Positions 16,578 to 24,554 of a DNA stretch of 64,000 bases are shown in pieces. Every line of letters starts with the position of its first letter. Within the stretch, counting starts at the first letter, position 1. The notes beneath the pieces were generated by a model. The model worked only from the letters and a program-made list of their open reading frames with translations. It was not told the DNA's origin and ran no database searches. A program made the position numbers and the translations under genes. The stretch comes from CAZSLC01 sp964607675 (GTDB lineage Bacteria > Bacteroidota > Bacteroidia > Bacteroidales > UBA932), in NCBI GenBank assembly GCA_964607675.1, contig CAZSLC010000008.1:1-64000 (forward strand). The letters run 5' to 3'.

Positions 16578-18170
16578 CTACTCCCATTCGATGGTTGCAG
16601 GTGGTTTTGATGAAATATCGTAAACCACTCTGTTGACCCCTTTTACTTTATTGATTATATCGTTAGATACCTGTGCCAAAAAGTCATATGGTAGTGGTAC
16701 CCAATCGGCACTCATCCCATCTGTGGATATGACTGCACGAAGGGCTATTGTATATTCATAGGTCCTTTCGTCACCCATGACCCCTACACTTTTTACAGGA
16801 GGAAGTATTGTTCCAGCTTGCCAAATAGCATCATACAGAGATAATTTCCCCTCAGCGATGGAGCCTGATGCTCTCTTCCAACCTTCAGGGGCAGGAGTCT
16901 TGCGAAGTAAATCAATATAAATGGCATCTGCTTCTCGAAGAATTTGTAATTTTTCTTTAGTTACCTCACCAAGAACCCTAATTCCTAACCCTGGACCTGG
17001 GAATGGATGTCTCGATATTAGTTCGTCTTTGATGCCAAGAGCTCTTCCTACCCTTCTAACTTCATCTTTGAAGAGGCTTCTGAGTGGTTCGACAATTTTC
17101 AATTGCATAGTCTCTGGAAGTCCACCTACGTTGTGATGACTTTTGATGGTGCTCGAAGGGCCATTGACAGATACTGATTCAATCACATCTGGATATATGG
17201 TTCCTTGTGCTAGCCACTTTGCATTCTTGATTTTATGTGCCTCTTTATCAAATATTTCTATAAATGTTTTCCCAATGGATTTTCTTTTTTTCTCAGGATC
17301 TGAAATACCATTGAGGGCACATAAAAAATCTTCAGAGGCATCTACTCCGATGACATTCAATCCCATATCTTTGTAGGAGGCAAGTACAGATGTAAACTCA
17401 CCTTGACGTAGAAGCCCATTATCAACAAAAATACATGTCAATTGCTTCCCGATTGCCTTGTGGAGCAGCACAGCAGCCACAGAGGAGTCAACCCCTCCTG
17501 AGAGGCCGAGAATGACATTGTCTTTTCCTATTTTGTTCCTAAGATCAGAAATGGAACTCTCTATAAATGAATCGGAGGTCCAATTGCCTTGACAACGGCA
17601 TACTTCGAAGACAAAGTTTTGTAAAATGTTTGAACCATATTTGGTGTGAAATGCCTCAGGATGAAATTGGACACAATAGGTATCTTCATTTTTGATATGA
17701 AATGCGGCGTTGCAAATGTCCTTGGTGGAGGCAATGACCTCGGCATTTTCTGGTAAGGATGCAATGGTGTCCCCGTGAGACATCCAAACGGTGGACTCTT
17801 TAGGTACATCTTTGAAAATAGGAGATACTGTTGCTCCATTATCTATTATGGAAAGAGTTGCCCTTCCATATTCTTTTGATAATGATGCGTTTACCTCTCC
17901 TCCAAAATTGTTGGCAATATATTGTGCTCCATAGCATATTGCGAAGAGTGGTAGTTTGCCCTTGATCTCTGATAAATCTACTTTAGGGGATGCCTGGTCT
18001 CTGACAGAAAAGGGGCTTCCTGATAGCACCACCCCTTTAATGCTACTGTCTATTTTAGGTATTTTGTTATATGGATGTATCTCACAAAAAACATTGAGAT
18101 CACGTATCCTTCTACCAATCAATTGAGTGAGTTGTGAGCCAAAATCTAAAATTAGTATTTTCTCTGTCAT
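16578..18170 (-). CDS. guaA: GMP synthase (glutamine-hydrolysing)
   Basis: 530 residues, full length. N-terminal class I glutamine amidotransferase with nucleophile Cys-79 (AICYGAQ) and His-170/Glu-172 (FHPEAFH); ATP-pyrophosphatase domain with the PP-loop SGGVDS at 224-229; C-terminal GMP-synthase dimerisation domain ending KPPATIEWE, the conserved family terminus. It converts XMP to GMP in the cytoplasm. Its stop abuts the dehydrogenase gene; upstream it diverges from typA. Confidence 0.97.
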   Translation of the reverse strand: MTEKILILDFGSQLTQLIGRRIRDLNVFCEIHPYNKIPKIDSSIKGVVLSGSPFSVRDQASPKVDLSEIKGKLPLFAICYGAQYIANNFGGEVNASLSKEYGRATLSIIDNGATVSPIFKDVPKESTVWMSHGDTIASLPENAEVIASTKDICNAAFHIKNEDTYCVQFHPEAFHTKYGSNILQNFVFEVCRCQGNWTSDSFIESSISDLRNKIGKDNVILGLSGGVDSSVAAVLLHKAIGKQLTCIFVDNGLLRQGEFTSVLASYKDMGLNVIGVDASEDFLCALNGISDPEKKRKSIGKTFIEIFDKEAHKIKNAKWLAQGTIYPDVIESVSVNGPSSTIKSHHNVGGLPETMQLKIVEPLRSLFKDEVRRVGRALGIKDELISRHPFPGPGLGIRVLGEVTKEKLQILREADAIYIDLLRKTPAPEGWKRASGSIAEGKLSLYDAIWQAGTILPPVKSVGVMGDERTYEYTIALRAVISTDGMSADWVPLPYDFLAQVSNDIINKVKGVNRVVYDISSKPPATIEWE

Positions 18171-18193
18171 ATAGCATTGTGTATTTATTCTTG

Positions 18194-18201
18194 CAAAAAT
18201 A
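18194..18201 (-). promoter_or_regulatory. -7 promoter element TATTTTTG for guaA
   Basis: Reverse-strand TAnnTTTG match, 23 bp before the guaA start at 18170. Sits in the 94-bp divergent gap shared with typA. Confidence 0.65.
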
Positions 18202-18221
18202 CTTAAAAATTGTTTATAAAA

Positions 18222-18254
18222 TTGCTCATTCTTCCCAATTAATGATTATTTTTG
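18222..18254 (+). promoter_or_regulatory. Promoter of typA (TTG - N22 - TATTTTTG)
   Basis: TTG at 18222-18224 and TATTTTTG at 18247-18254, 10 bp before the typA ATG; the leader would be very short. Confidence 0.65.
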
Positions 18255-18264
18255 CGCCTCGATT

Positions 18265-20061
18265 ATGCAAAACATTAGAAATATAGCAATTATCGCTCAC
18301 GTTGACCACGGTAAAACTACACTTGTCGATAGAATGATTTATCAGGCAAGGCTAACAAGAGACAACGAAAAATTGGGCGAACTTATTTTGGACAACAACG
18401 ATTTGGAAAGAGAACGTGGTATAACAATTCTTTCTAAAAATGTCTCTGTACCTTACAAAGGGAATAAAATTAACATTATAGATACTCCTGGTCACGCTGA
18501 CTTTGGAGGTGAGGTTGAAAGAGTATTGAACATGACTGATGGAGTGTTATTGCTCGTAGATGCTTTTGAAGGGACTATGCCTCAAACGCGTTTCGTTCTT
18601 CAAAAAGCAATTGAAATGGGTAAGAAGCCAGTAGTGGTTATTAACAAAGTTGACAAGTTAAATTGTCGTCCTGATGAGGTCAATGAAGAGGTTTTCGATT
18701 TGATGTTCTCTCTTAATGCAACTGAAGACCAGCTCGATTTTACAACAGTTTATGGGAGTGCTAAACAAGGATGGATGTCGCGTGATTGGAAAAAACCTAC
18801 TACTGATATTACTCCCCTTCTTGATGTAATTCTTGAGGTAATCCCTGCTCCTAAGGAGAATGATGGAACTCCTCAGATGCTGATCTCTTCTCTTGAATAT
18901 TCCCCTTATGTTGGCAGAATTGCGGTTGGACGAGTAAGCAGAGGTACAATTAAACAAGGGATGTCTGTATCATTGTGTAAACGCGATGGTGAGATTGAAA
19001 AGCAAAAGATCAAAGAGTTGATGGTGTTTGATGGCCTTGAGAAGAAAAAAGTGAGTGAAGTGGTAAATGGAGATATTTGTGCCGTTGTTGGGATGGAGGG
19101 GTTCGATATTGGAGATACCATTGCAGATATTGAAAACCCTGAACCGCTGCCACCTATTTCGATAGATGAGCCAACAATGAGTATGTTGTTTACTATCAAT
19201 GATTCTCCATTTTTTGGCAGAGAGGGGAAGTATGTTACATCCAGACATTTGAAAGAGCGTCTTGAGAAGGAGCTTGAAAAGAATTTGGCACTGAGGGTAA
19301 AACCAGGAATGGGATCCGATTCTTTTATTGTATATGGAAGAGGGGTGCTACACCTTTCAGTTTTGATTGAGACTATGCGTAGGGAGGGATTTGAACTACA
19401 GGTTGGCCAGCCCAAAGTGTTAGATAAAAATATCAATGGACAAAGATGTGAGCCAATTGAATATTTGACAATTGATATTCCAGAAGAGATGGCTGGAAAG
19501 GCTATTGAACTTTCTACTAGAAGGAAGGCTGCTTTAACAAGAATTGAAAGTCGAGGAGATAGATCACATCTCGAATTTGATATCCCTGCAAGAGGGCTTA
19601 TAGGGTTGAGAAGCAATCTTTTGACAGCCTCTCAAGGAGAAGCTGTCGTGGCACATAGATTCAAAGGATATGAACCCTATAAAGGTGAAATTGAAAAGAG
19701 AAATAATGGATCATTGATTGCAGTAGAAACGGGAATGGCAGTTGCTTACGCAATGGATAAGCTTCAAGATAAAGGGAAGTTTATTGTATTTCCAGGAGAC
19801 GAGGTATATGCAGGGCAGGTCGTTGGAGAGCACACAAGAAGCGAAGACCTTACAATCAATGTTTGCAAAACAAAGAAATTGACAAATGTCAGGGCATCTG
19901 GAACAGATGATAAAGCGGTAATTGCTCCCCCTATGGTACTCTCATTAGAAGAGGCTTTGGAATATATACAAGAGGATGAATTAGTAGAAGTTACCCCAAA
20001 ATCAATGAGGATCAGAAAGATTATTTTGAACGAGACCGAAAGAAAAAGAAGAAAAGGTTGA
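18265..20061 (+). CDS. typA: Translational GTPase TypA/BipA
   Basis: 598 residues. G1 motif AHVDHGKTTL at residues 10-19, switch region RGITI, DTPGHADF (G3) and NKVD (G4) make it a translation-factor GTPase; domain order after the G domain (beta-barrel II, EF-G-like III and V, then the TypA-specific C-terminal domain) fits BipA and the length is right. EF-G domain IV is absent. BipA binds the ribosome and aids 50S assembly and stress adaptation. It is divergent from guaA with its own promoter and is followed by a separate promoter for the DUF177 gene. Confidence 0.97.
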   Translation: MQNIRNIAIIAHVDHGKTTLVDRMIYQARLTRDNEKLGELILDNNDLERERGITILSKNVSVPYKGNKINIIDTPGHADFGGEVERVLNMTDGVLLLVDAFEGTMPQTRFVLQKAIEMGKKPVVVINKVDKLNCRPDEVNEEVFDLMFSLNATEDQLDFTTVYGSAKQGWMSRDWKKPTTDITPLLDVILEVIPAPKENDGTPQMLISSLEYSPYVGRIAVGRVSRGTIKQGMSVSLCKRDGEIEKQKIKELMVFDGLEKKKVSEVVNGDICAVVGMEGFDIGDTIADIENPEPLPPISIDEPTMSMLFTINDSPFFGREGKYVTSRHLKERLEKELEKNLALRVKPGMGSDSFIVYGRGVLHLSVLIETMRREGFELQVGQPKVLDKNINGQRCEPIEYLTIDIPEEMAGKAIELSTRRKAALTRIESRGDRSHLEFDIPARGLIGLRSNLLTASQGEAVVAHRFKGYEPYKGEIEKRNNGSLIAVETGMAVAYAMDKLQDKGKFIVFPGDEVYAGQVVGEHTRSEDLTINVCKTKKLTNVRASGTDDKAVIAPPMVLSLEEALEYIQEDELVEVTPKSMRIRKIILNETERKRRKG

Positions 20062-20088
20062 TTATTTTGTAGATAATTTATATCTTTG
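20058..20088 (+). promoter_or_regulatory. Promoter of DUF177-rpmF (TTG - N20 - TATCTTTG)
   Basis: TTG at 20058-20060, inside the last codons of typA, and TATCTTTG at 20081-20088, with 20-bp spacing. Lies 27 bp before the ATG at 20116. Confidence 0.75.
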
Positions 20089-20115
20089 CGCCCCATTAAT
20101 TGATAGATTGAAGTG

Positions 20116-20562
20116 ATGGATTATACCATAGATATCAAGAAGTTGCCTAATGGTAAACATTTTAAAGAATTCAAGATAGACACAGAATTCTTTAATTCTT
20201 ATGGTAATGACATTATTAAACACTCTGATTTAGTGGCAAATGTACAAATAGAGAAGAGTGCTGGGTGGATAAAAGTTGATTGTAATATCGTTGGTATTGT
20301 AGTGGTAGAGTGTGATAGATGTCTTGCTGATCTTGAGATACCGTTGAATGTGAATTTTCCTTTTACGGTTAAGTTTACATCGTATAGTGAGGAACCAGAG
20401 TGGCAAGACAATGTAGTAGTACTCAACAATGCCGATACAGAGTTAGATATGAGCCAAGTTATCTATGATTATGTATGTGTCAACTTACCTATGCAAAAAG
20501 TACACAGAGAGGGAGAGTGTGATGTGGACATGTTGAAAAAATTAAATGAAATACTAAAATAA
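20116..20562 (+). CDS. DUF177 (YceD-like) 23S rRNA accumulation protein
   Basis: 148 residues from ATG 20116 (a GTG at 20113 would add one). Contains the DUF177 core: strand-rich middle with CDRCLADLEIPL, and the acidic C-terminal motif ELDMSQVIYDYVCVNLPMQKVH. The family is found just before rpmF throughout bacteria, and rpmF follows here by 24 bp. In other bacteria YceD affects 23S rRNA levels; in what way is not clear. Gene order supports the assignment. The Cys pair in CDRC may bind metal, which I cannot judge. Confidence 0.88.
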   Translation: MDYTIDIKKLPNGKHFKEFKIDTEFFNSYGNDIIKHSDLVANVQIEKSAGWIKVDCNIVGIVVVECDRCLADLEIPLNVNFPFTVKFTSYSEEPEWQDNVVVLNNADTELDMSQVIYDYVCVNLPMQKVHREGECDVDMLKKLNEILK

Positions 20563-20586
20563 AATAAATATAAAATATAGAATATT

Positions 20587-20769
20587 ATGGCACATCCGAA
20601 ACACAAAATTTCAAAGCAACGTAGAGATAAACGTAGAACTCATGATAAAGCTGTAGTTCCATCTTTGTCAACTTGTTCAAATTGCGGCGCAGCAGTTTTA
20701 TATCATAGAGTATGCCCTGAGTGTGGGTATTATCGTGGGAGACTATTAATAAGTAAAAATGCGGAATAA
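20587..20769 (+). CDS. rpmF: 50S ribosomal protein L32
   Basis: 60 residues. The start MAHPKHKISKQRRDKRRTH is the L32 signature, and two CxxC pairs (CSNC and CPEC) form the zinc ribbon of the C+ version. It sits in the 50S subunit near the exit tunnel. It is co-transcribed with the DUF177 gene and followed by two hairpins. Confidence 0.97.
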   Translation: MAHPKHKISKQRRDKRRTHDKAVVPSLSTCSNCGAAVLYHRVCPECGYYRGRLLISKNAE

Positions 20770-20796
20770 TTTAAATGTAGATCCTACATTTAAATT
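20768..20796 (+). other. Perfect 13-bp inverted repeat just after rpmF
   Basis: Arms AATTTAAATGTAG (20768-20780) and CTACATTTAAATT (20784-20796) with a 3-base centre. It begins on the rpmF stop codon. AT-rich and not followed by Ts, so it is more likely an RNA 3'-end stabilising hairpin or a protein-binding palindrome than a terminator. Confidence 0.7.
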
Positions 20797-20813
20797 GTTA
20801 AAATATCAAATTT

Positions 20814-20846
20814 CCGAGGTATAGTTCTTTCTATTCTCGGTTTTTT
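20814..20846 (+). terminator. Terminator after rpmF
   Basis: Stem CCGAG..ATAG / CTAT..CTCGG with a small internal bulge, followed by six Ts (20841-20846). Confidence 0.8.
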
Positions 20847-20849
20847 GTA

Positions 20850-20857
20850 TATATTTG
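20850..20857 (+). promoter_or_regulatory. -7 promoter element TATATTTG for tRNA-Arg(CCT)
   Basis: Exact TAnnTTTG, 18 bp before the tRNA. No clear -33 box. It may drive both the tRNA and the following OmpA-family gene. Confidence 0.65.
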
Positions 20858-20875
20858 CATTGATTGATTTATCTT

Positions 20876-20947
20876 GGCCCTATAGTTCAAGGGATAGAAC
20901 GGAAGTTTCCTAAACTTTAAATCGCAGTTCGAGTCTGCGTGGGGCTA
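20876..20947 (+). tRNA. tRNA-Arg (anticodon CCT)
   Basis: Acceptor GGCCCTA/TGGGGCT (two wobble pairs), D stem GTTC/GAAC, anticodon stem GAAGT/ACTTT with loop TTCCTAA giving CCT, T arm CGCAG/CTGCG with loop TTCGAGT. CCA is not encoded. It reads AGG. Only 24 bp separate it from the next ATG and no terminator is seen. Confidence 0.9.
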
Positions 20948-20971
20948 CTACTTTTAACTAAATTTTTTAAA

Positions 20972-22186
20972 ATGAAATCTTTTTTTAGAACTACATTGAT
21001 TGCATTACTCTTTGCAATCTCTTTTGTCTCTTTTGCACAAGAGAACACTAAAATTGAGTCGTCAAAAAAAGCTTCTTGTAAATATGGTCCCTACATTACA
21101 AACAATGCATTTGATAACATCTTTATCGGAGCTGGCGGTGGAGTTACATATCTATTAAATGGTTATAATGTTGGCAATTTTACAAATAAACTTTTTTTAG
21201 GGATAGATATCTCTTTAGGTAAGTGGTTCACTCCCAATCTTGGGGTTCGTTTACAAGCTAACGGAATGTATGCAGGAGGATATACTGTCGGAACAGGTTT
21301 GTTCGCCAAATATCCAACATTATCTTCTGATGAACTTAGTAGATCTTCTTTTCATGTCAGAATGCTTCATGGAGATTTCCTTTTAAATCTATCTAATGTT
21401 ATCTCTGGATATCGTGAAGATAGATTTTGGGATTTTATCCCTTTTGTAGGTTTTGGTTATGCAGGTACCTCTGCCAAGGATAGTAGAGTTAATAGTTTTG
21501 CAGGATATGTAGGACTATTAAATACATTGAGAGTTACCAATTGGTTTGATTTTACAATCGAAGCTAAGTACATGCTTGCCCCTGGTACATTTGATGGCGA
21601 GCCATATGGTACAAATAGCATTGATGGTTTGGCTATGGTGACTGCTGGTGTATCTTTCAATCTTGGAAATAAAAAATTTGAAAGGAAGAGCTCTTATGTG
21701 GCTGCATCTGAATACAAAGCTGCAAAGGATCAACTTAATTCAATCAAAAAAGAGCTACAATCAAAACAGGATGAAAACGCTCAATTAGCAAATGATTTAA
21801 ATAAAGCTCTTGAGGCGAGAAATAATGTGGTTACTCCAGTAGCTGCTGTCTCAAAAGAAATTTATGAATTTTCACCAGTTGCATTGTTTTTCCCTATTGG
21901 CCAGGCAACACTTAATAATAAAGAACTTGTCAATCTTGAATTCTTTGTTAAAAAGGCTCTCGAAATTGATCCTGAGCATATGTTTACTTTAACTGGAATG
22001 GCAGATAGTTCTACTGGAACAAAAGCGCATAATCAAGCATTAAGTGAAAAGAGAGTAAATTATGTAAAGAGTCTTCTTGTTAATAAATATAATATTAAGA
22101 GAAATAAGATTAGTACAAAGGCTAATGGATCAACAAATGATTTATTTGATGCTCCTGAACTTAATCGTATAGTGATTATCAAATAA
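20972..22186 (+). CDS. OmpA-family outer-membrane protein
   Basis: 404 residues from ATG 20972; an earlier TTG-type start at 20939 would lie in the tRNA and is rejected. Signal peptide at residues 1-22 (FVSFAQ cleavage). The middle (residues ~30-220) is a Gly/aromatic-rich beta barrel; a coiled-coil stretch follows (~235-280); the C-terminal ~120 residues resemble an OmpA-like peptidoglycan-binding domain (TLTGMADSSTGTKAHNQALSEKRVNYVKSLL). It would link the outer membrane to the wall. The usual NxxLSxxRAxxV helix is kept as NQALSEKRVNYV. Promoter is probably that of the upstream tRNA. Confidence 0.85.
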   Translation: MKSFFRTTLIALLFAISFVSFAQENTKIESSKKASCKYGPYITNNAFDNIFIGAGGGVTYLLNGYNVGNFTNKLFLGIDISLGKWFTPNLGVRLQANGMYAGGYTVGTGLFAKYPTLSSDELSRSSFHVRMLHGDFLLNLSNVISGYREDRFWDFIPFVGFGYAGTSAKDSRVNSFAGYVGLLNTLRVTNWFDFTIEAKYMLAPGTFDGEPYGTNSIDGLAMVTAGVSFNLGNKKFERKSSYVAASEYKAAKDQLNSIKKELQSKQDENAQLANDLNKALEARNNVVTPVAAVSKEIYEFSPVALFFPIGQATLNNKELVNLEFFVKKALEIDPEHMFTLTGMADSSTGTKAHNQALSEKRVNYVKSLLVNKYNIKRNKISTKANGSTNDLFDAPELNRIVIIK

Positions 22187-23098
22187 GTGAAAGATATTTG
22201 GACTATCTCGTTTGAAGATTTTCGTTCTTTTCTTCGTTTAGAAAGATCATTGTCGGAGAACACTGTTGCCTCTTACCTTTCTGATCTGAAAAAACTGAAA
22301 AGATTCGTTGAGACTGATAAGTCTATTTCAAGCAAAATTACCCCCGAGGAGCTTTCAAGTGAGAACTTGAAAGCTTTCTTGGGGGTTCTTCTTGATAACG
22401 GAACAAAAAAACGTTCTCAGGCACGTGTACTATCTTCCATAAAAGCATATTATAAATATTTGGTACTTGAGGGGAAAATTAAGGATAATCCCTGTGATCT
22501 GCTTGATGCTCCTAAAATTAAACCATACTATCCTACAGTCCTTACATTAGAAGAGGTGTTGTCAATATTGTCATCTATTGACCTTTCACGGGAAGAAGGA
22601 CATAGAAACAGAGCAATAATTGAAATGTTGTATTCATGTGGATTGAGGGTTAGTGAGCTCACGAACATGAGAGTGTCTGATTTGTTTTTAGATGATGGTT
22701 TTGTCAAAGTTGTTGGAAAGGGTAATAAGCAGAGGCTTGTCCCTATGGGCGAGCCTGCAATTGATGCAGTAGTTAATTACCTTGATAAAGAGAGAAGAAG
22801 GTTTAGTCTAAATTCTTCTTCTGACTATTTGTTTTTAAATAGGAGAGGGGGAAAACTTAGCAGAGAGATGGTATTTTTACTTGTAAAAAAGTATGGGGAG
22901 AGGGCTGGTATTGAAAAGGATATCTCTCCACATACGTTTAGGCACTCTTTTGCAACTGCCCTTGTTGAAAATGGGGCAGATTTGAGGGTTGTTCAACAAA
23001 TGCTTGGCCACGAAAGTATCTTGACAACGGAGATATATACTCATATTGATTCTAAAAAGTGGCAGAGTAGTATTTTAGAACATCATCCCAAAAGATAG
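22187..23098 (+). CDS. Tyrosine recombinase of the XerC/XerD type
   Basis: 303 residues, starting with GTG at 22187 directly after the TAA of the OmpA gene. N-terminal SAM-like core-binding domain (~5-95), catalytic domain (~115-290) with the complete set Arg-154 (CGLRVSEL), Lys-178, His-249/Arg-252 (HTFRHSF), His-275 (LGHES) and nucleophile Tyr-284. Length and the conserved middle fit the housekeeping chromosome-dimer resolvase rather than a phage integrase, and there are no phage genes or attachment repeats nearby. XerC and XerD cannot be told apart by eye. Confidence 0.9.
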   Translation: MKDIWTISFEDFRSFLRLERSLSENTVASYLSDLKKLKRFVETDKSISSKITPEELSSENLKAFLGVLLDNGTKKRSQARVLSSIKAYYKYLVLEGKIKDNPCDLLDAPKIKPYYPTVLTLEEVLSILSSIDLSREEGHRNRAIIEMLYSCGLRVSELTNMRVSDLFLDDGFVKVVGKGNKQRLVPMGEPAIDAVVNYLDKERRRFSLNSSSDYLFLNRRGGKLSREMVFLLVKKYGERAGIEKDISPHTFRHSFATALVENGADLRVVQQMLGHESILTTEIYTHIDSKKWQSSILEHHPKR

Positions 23099-23100
23099 TT

Positions 23101-23733
23101 TTATAACGACGAGTAGTATTTGCACCATTTTTTTAATTCGCACTCTTTGCATTTAGGGTTTCTTGCAGTGCATACATACCTTCCATGAAGTATTAGCCAA
23201 TGGTGTGATATTGCTCTATATTCTTCAGGTATATTTTTGGTCAATTCTTTTTCTACACTTTCGACAGTTTTTCCATTGGATAAACCAAGCCTTTTTGAAA
23301 TTCGAAATACATGGGTATCAACTGCTATTACCTGTTTTTTATACGCTATGGAGGAGACGACATTTGCCGTTTTTCTACCAACTCCAGGTAACGATTGCAA
23401 CTCTTCGATTGATTCTGGAATTTGTCCGCCGAAATCTTCTACCAATTTTTTAGAAAGACCTAATAGATGTTTCGTTTTATTATTTGGGTAAGATATGCTT
23501 TTTATGTAAGGAAATAACTCTTCAAATGAACTTTCTGATAGAGATTGTGGCGTTGGATATTTTTCAAATAGGGCTGGAGTGACAATATTTACCCTTTTGT
23601 CTGTGCATTGAGCAGAGAGAACTACAGCAACTATGAGCTCATATGGATTTGTAAATTTTAGCTCAGAACTTGCATTTGGTCTATTTTCCTTAAACCATTC
23701 TATTATGCCTATGTATCTCTCTTTCTTTGTCAT
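23101..23733 (-). CDS. nth: Endonuclease III
   Basis: 210 residues. Helix-hairpin-helix LPGVGRKTANV carries the catalytic Lys-121, Asp-139 (AVDTHVFR) is the second catalytic residue, and Cys-188/195/198/204 form the [4Fe-4S] cluster with the family spacing C-x6-C-x2-C-x5-C. It excises oxidised pyrimidines from DNA and nicks abasic sites. The start overlaps the stop of the ftsE-like gene by 4 bp (ATGA), so the two are translationally coupled; downstream it converges with the recombinase gene. Confidence 0.96.
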   Translation of the reverse strand: MTKKERYIGIIEWFKENRPNASSELKFTNPYELIVAVVLSAQCTDKRVNIVTPALFEKYPTPQSLSESSFEELFPYIKSISYPNNKTKHLLGLSKKLVEDFGGQIPESIEELQSLPGVGRKTANVVSSIAYKKQVIAVDTHVFRISKRLGLSNGKTVESVEKELTKNIPEEYRAISHHWLILHGRYVCTARNPKCKECELKKWCKYYSSL

Positions 23734-24467
23734 TGTCCAATTAATTCTGCAAAGTCAATTCCATTTTCTAACGAATTGACTACCTCTTTACACATCATAT
23801 CTTCACATAGCAGAGTTCTTGCTGGAAAATCTTTCAATAAGCCCTTGTTATGCGTTATCATTAAAATCGCAGTCTTTTTTATTCTATTGATATATATTAG
23901 GAGATCCATGATTTCATTTGCGGTATCGTTGTCGAGATTGCCTGTAGGTTCATCAGCAAGGATAATTTCAGGGTCATTGAGTAATGCTCTTGCTATTGCT
24001 ATCCTTTGTTGCTCCCCACCAGATAATTGGTGTGGCATTTTGTGCGATTTGAGATTCATGTCAACGTAAGATAGAACTTCATTTATTTTATTATTTATTG
24101 ATTTAGAATCTTTCCACCCAGTGGCTTTTAACACAAATAGAAGATTTTCATAAACATTTCTATCCATAAGGAGTTGAAAGTCTTGAAATATTACCCCGAT
24201 TTTCCTTCTCAAATATGGTATTTGCCTTTTTTTTAATTTTTTAAGGTTAAATTCTCCTATTGAGGCCTCTCCTTTGCGAAGGGGAAGCTCTCCAATGAGT
24301 GTGTTAATAATGGAGGTCTTTCCACTACCAACTTTACCAATTATATATATGAATTCCCCTTTGTAAATAGAAAGATTTATATTTGATAAGATTAAATTAC
24401 CTTCATTTATGATATCAACATCATTGAAATTAATCAATTTTTTATTTTGTTCAATGCTATTATCCAT
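23730..24467 (-). CDS. ftsE: ABC transporter ATP-binding protein, FtsE-like
   Basis: 245 residues. Walker A GKVGSGKTS (44-52), Q-loop (IFQDFQLLMDRNVYENL), signature LSGGEQQRIAIARAL and Walker B IILADEPTGNLD are all present, so the ATPase should work. Sequence after the Q-loop resembles FtsE, the cytoplasmic ATPase of the FtsEX complex that activates wall hydrolases at the division site. The partner ftsX is not next to it; the next gene is nth. It could be the ATPase of another MacB/LolD-type exporter. It has its own promoter. Confidence 0.75.
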   Translation of the reverse strand: MDNSIEQNKKLINFNDVDIINEGNLILSNINLSIYKGEFIYIIGKVGSGKTSIINTLIGELPLRKGEASIGEFNLKKLKKRQIPYLRRKIGVIFQDFQLLMDRNVYENLLFVLKATGWKDSKSINNKINEVLSYVDMNLKSHKMPHQLSGGEQQRIAIARALLNDPEIILADEPTGNLDNDTANEIMDLLIYINRIKKTAILMITHNKGLLKDFPARTLLCEDMMCKEVVNSLENGIDFAELIGQ

Positions 24468-24498
24468 CTTTAAAGTCTTTTTTGAGAATTGCCCTTTG

Positions 24499-24506
24499 CA
24501 AATGTA
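24499..24506 (-). promoter_or_regulatory. -7 promoter element TACATTTG for ftsE-nth
   Basis: Reverse-strand TAnnTTTG, 31 bp before the start at 24467, in the divergent gap with the TPR gene. Confidence 0.65.
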
Positions 24507-24527
24507 TAATATTTGAGGTTTTATTCC

Positions 24528-24535
24528 TAAATTTG
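24528..24535 (+). promoter_or_regulatory. -7 promoter element TAAATTTG for the TPR-protein gene
   Basis: Exact TAnnTTTG 19 bp before the ATG at 24555; no good -33 box. Confidence 0.5.
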
Positions 24536-24554
24536 TTTGTTAAAATGGTGCAAT

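Noticed and set aside
18906..19616. Minus-strand frame of 236 codons antisense to typA
   Set aside because: Shadow of a conserved gene; Ser/Pro-rich, no start signals.
22187..23098. Tyrosine recombinase as sign of a prophage or integrative element
   Set aside because: Looks like the housekeeping Xer type; no phage genes, att repeats or tRNA integration scar around it.
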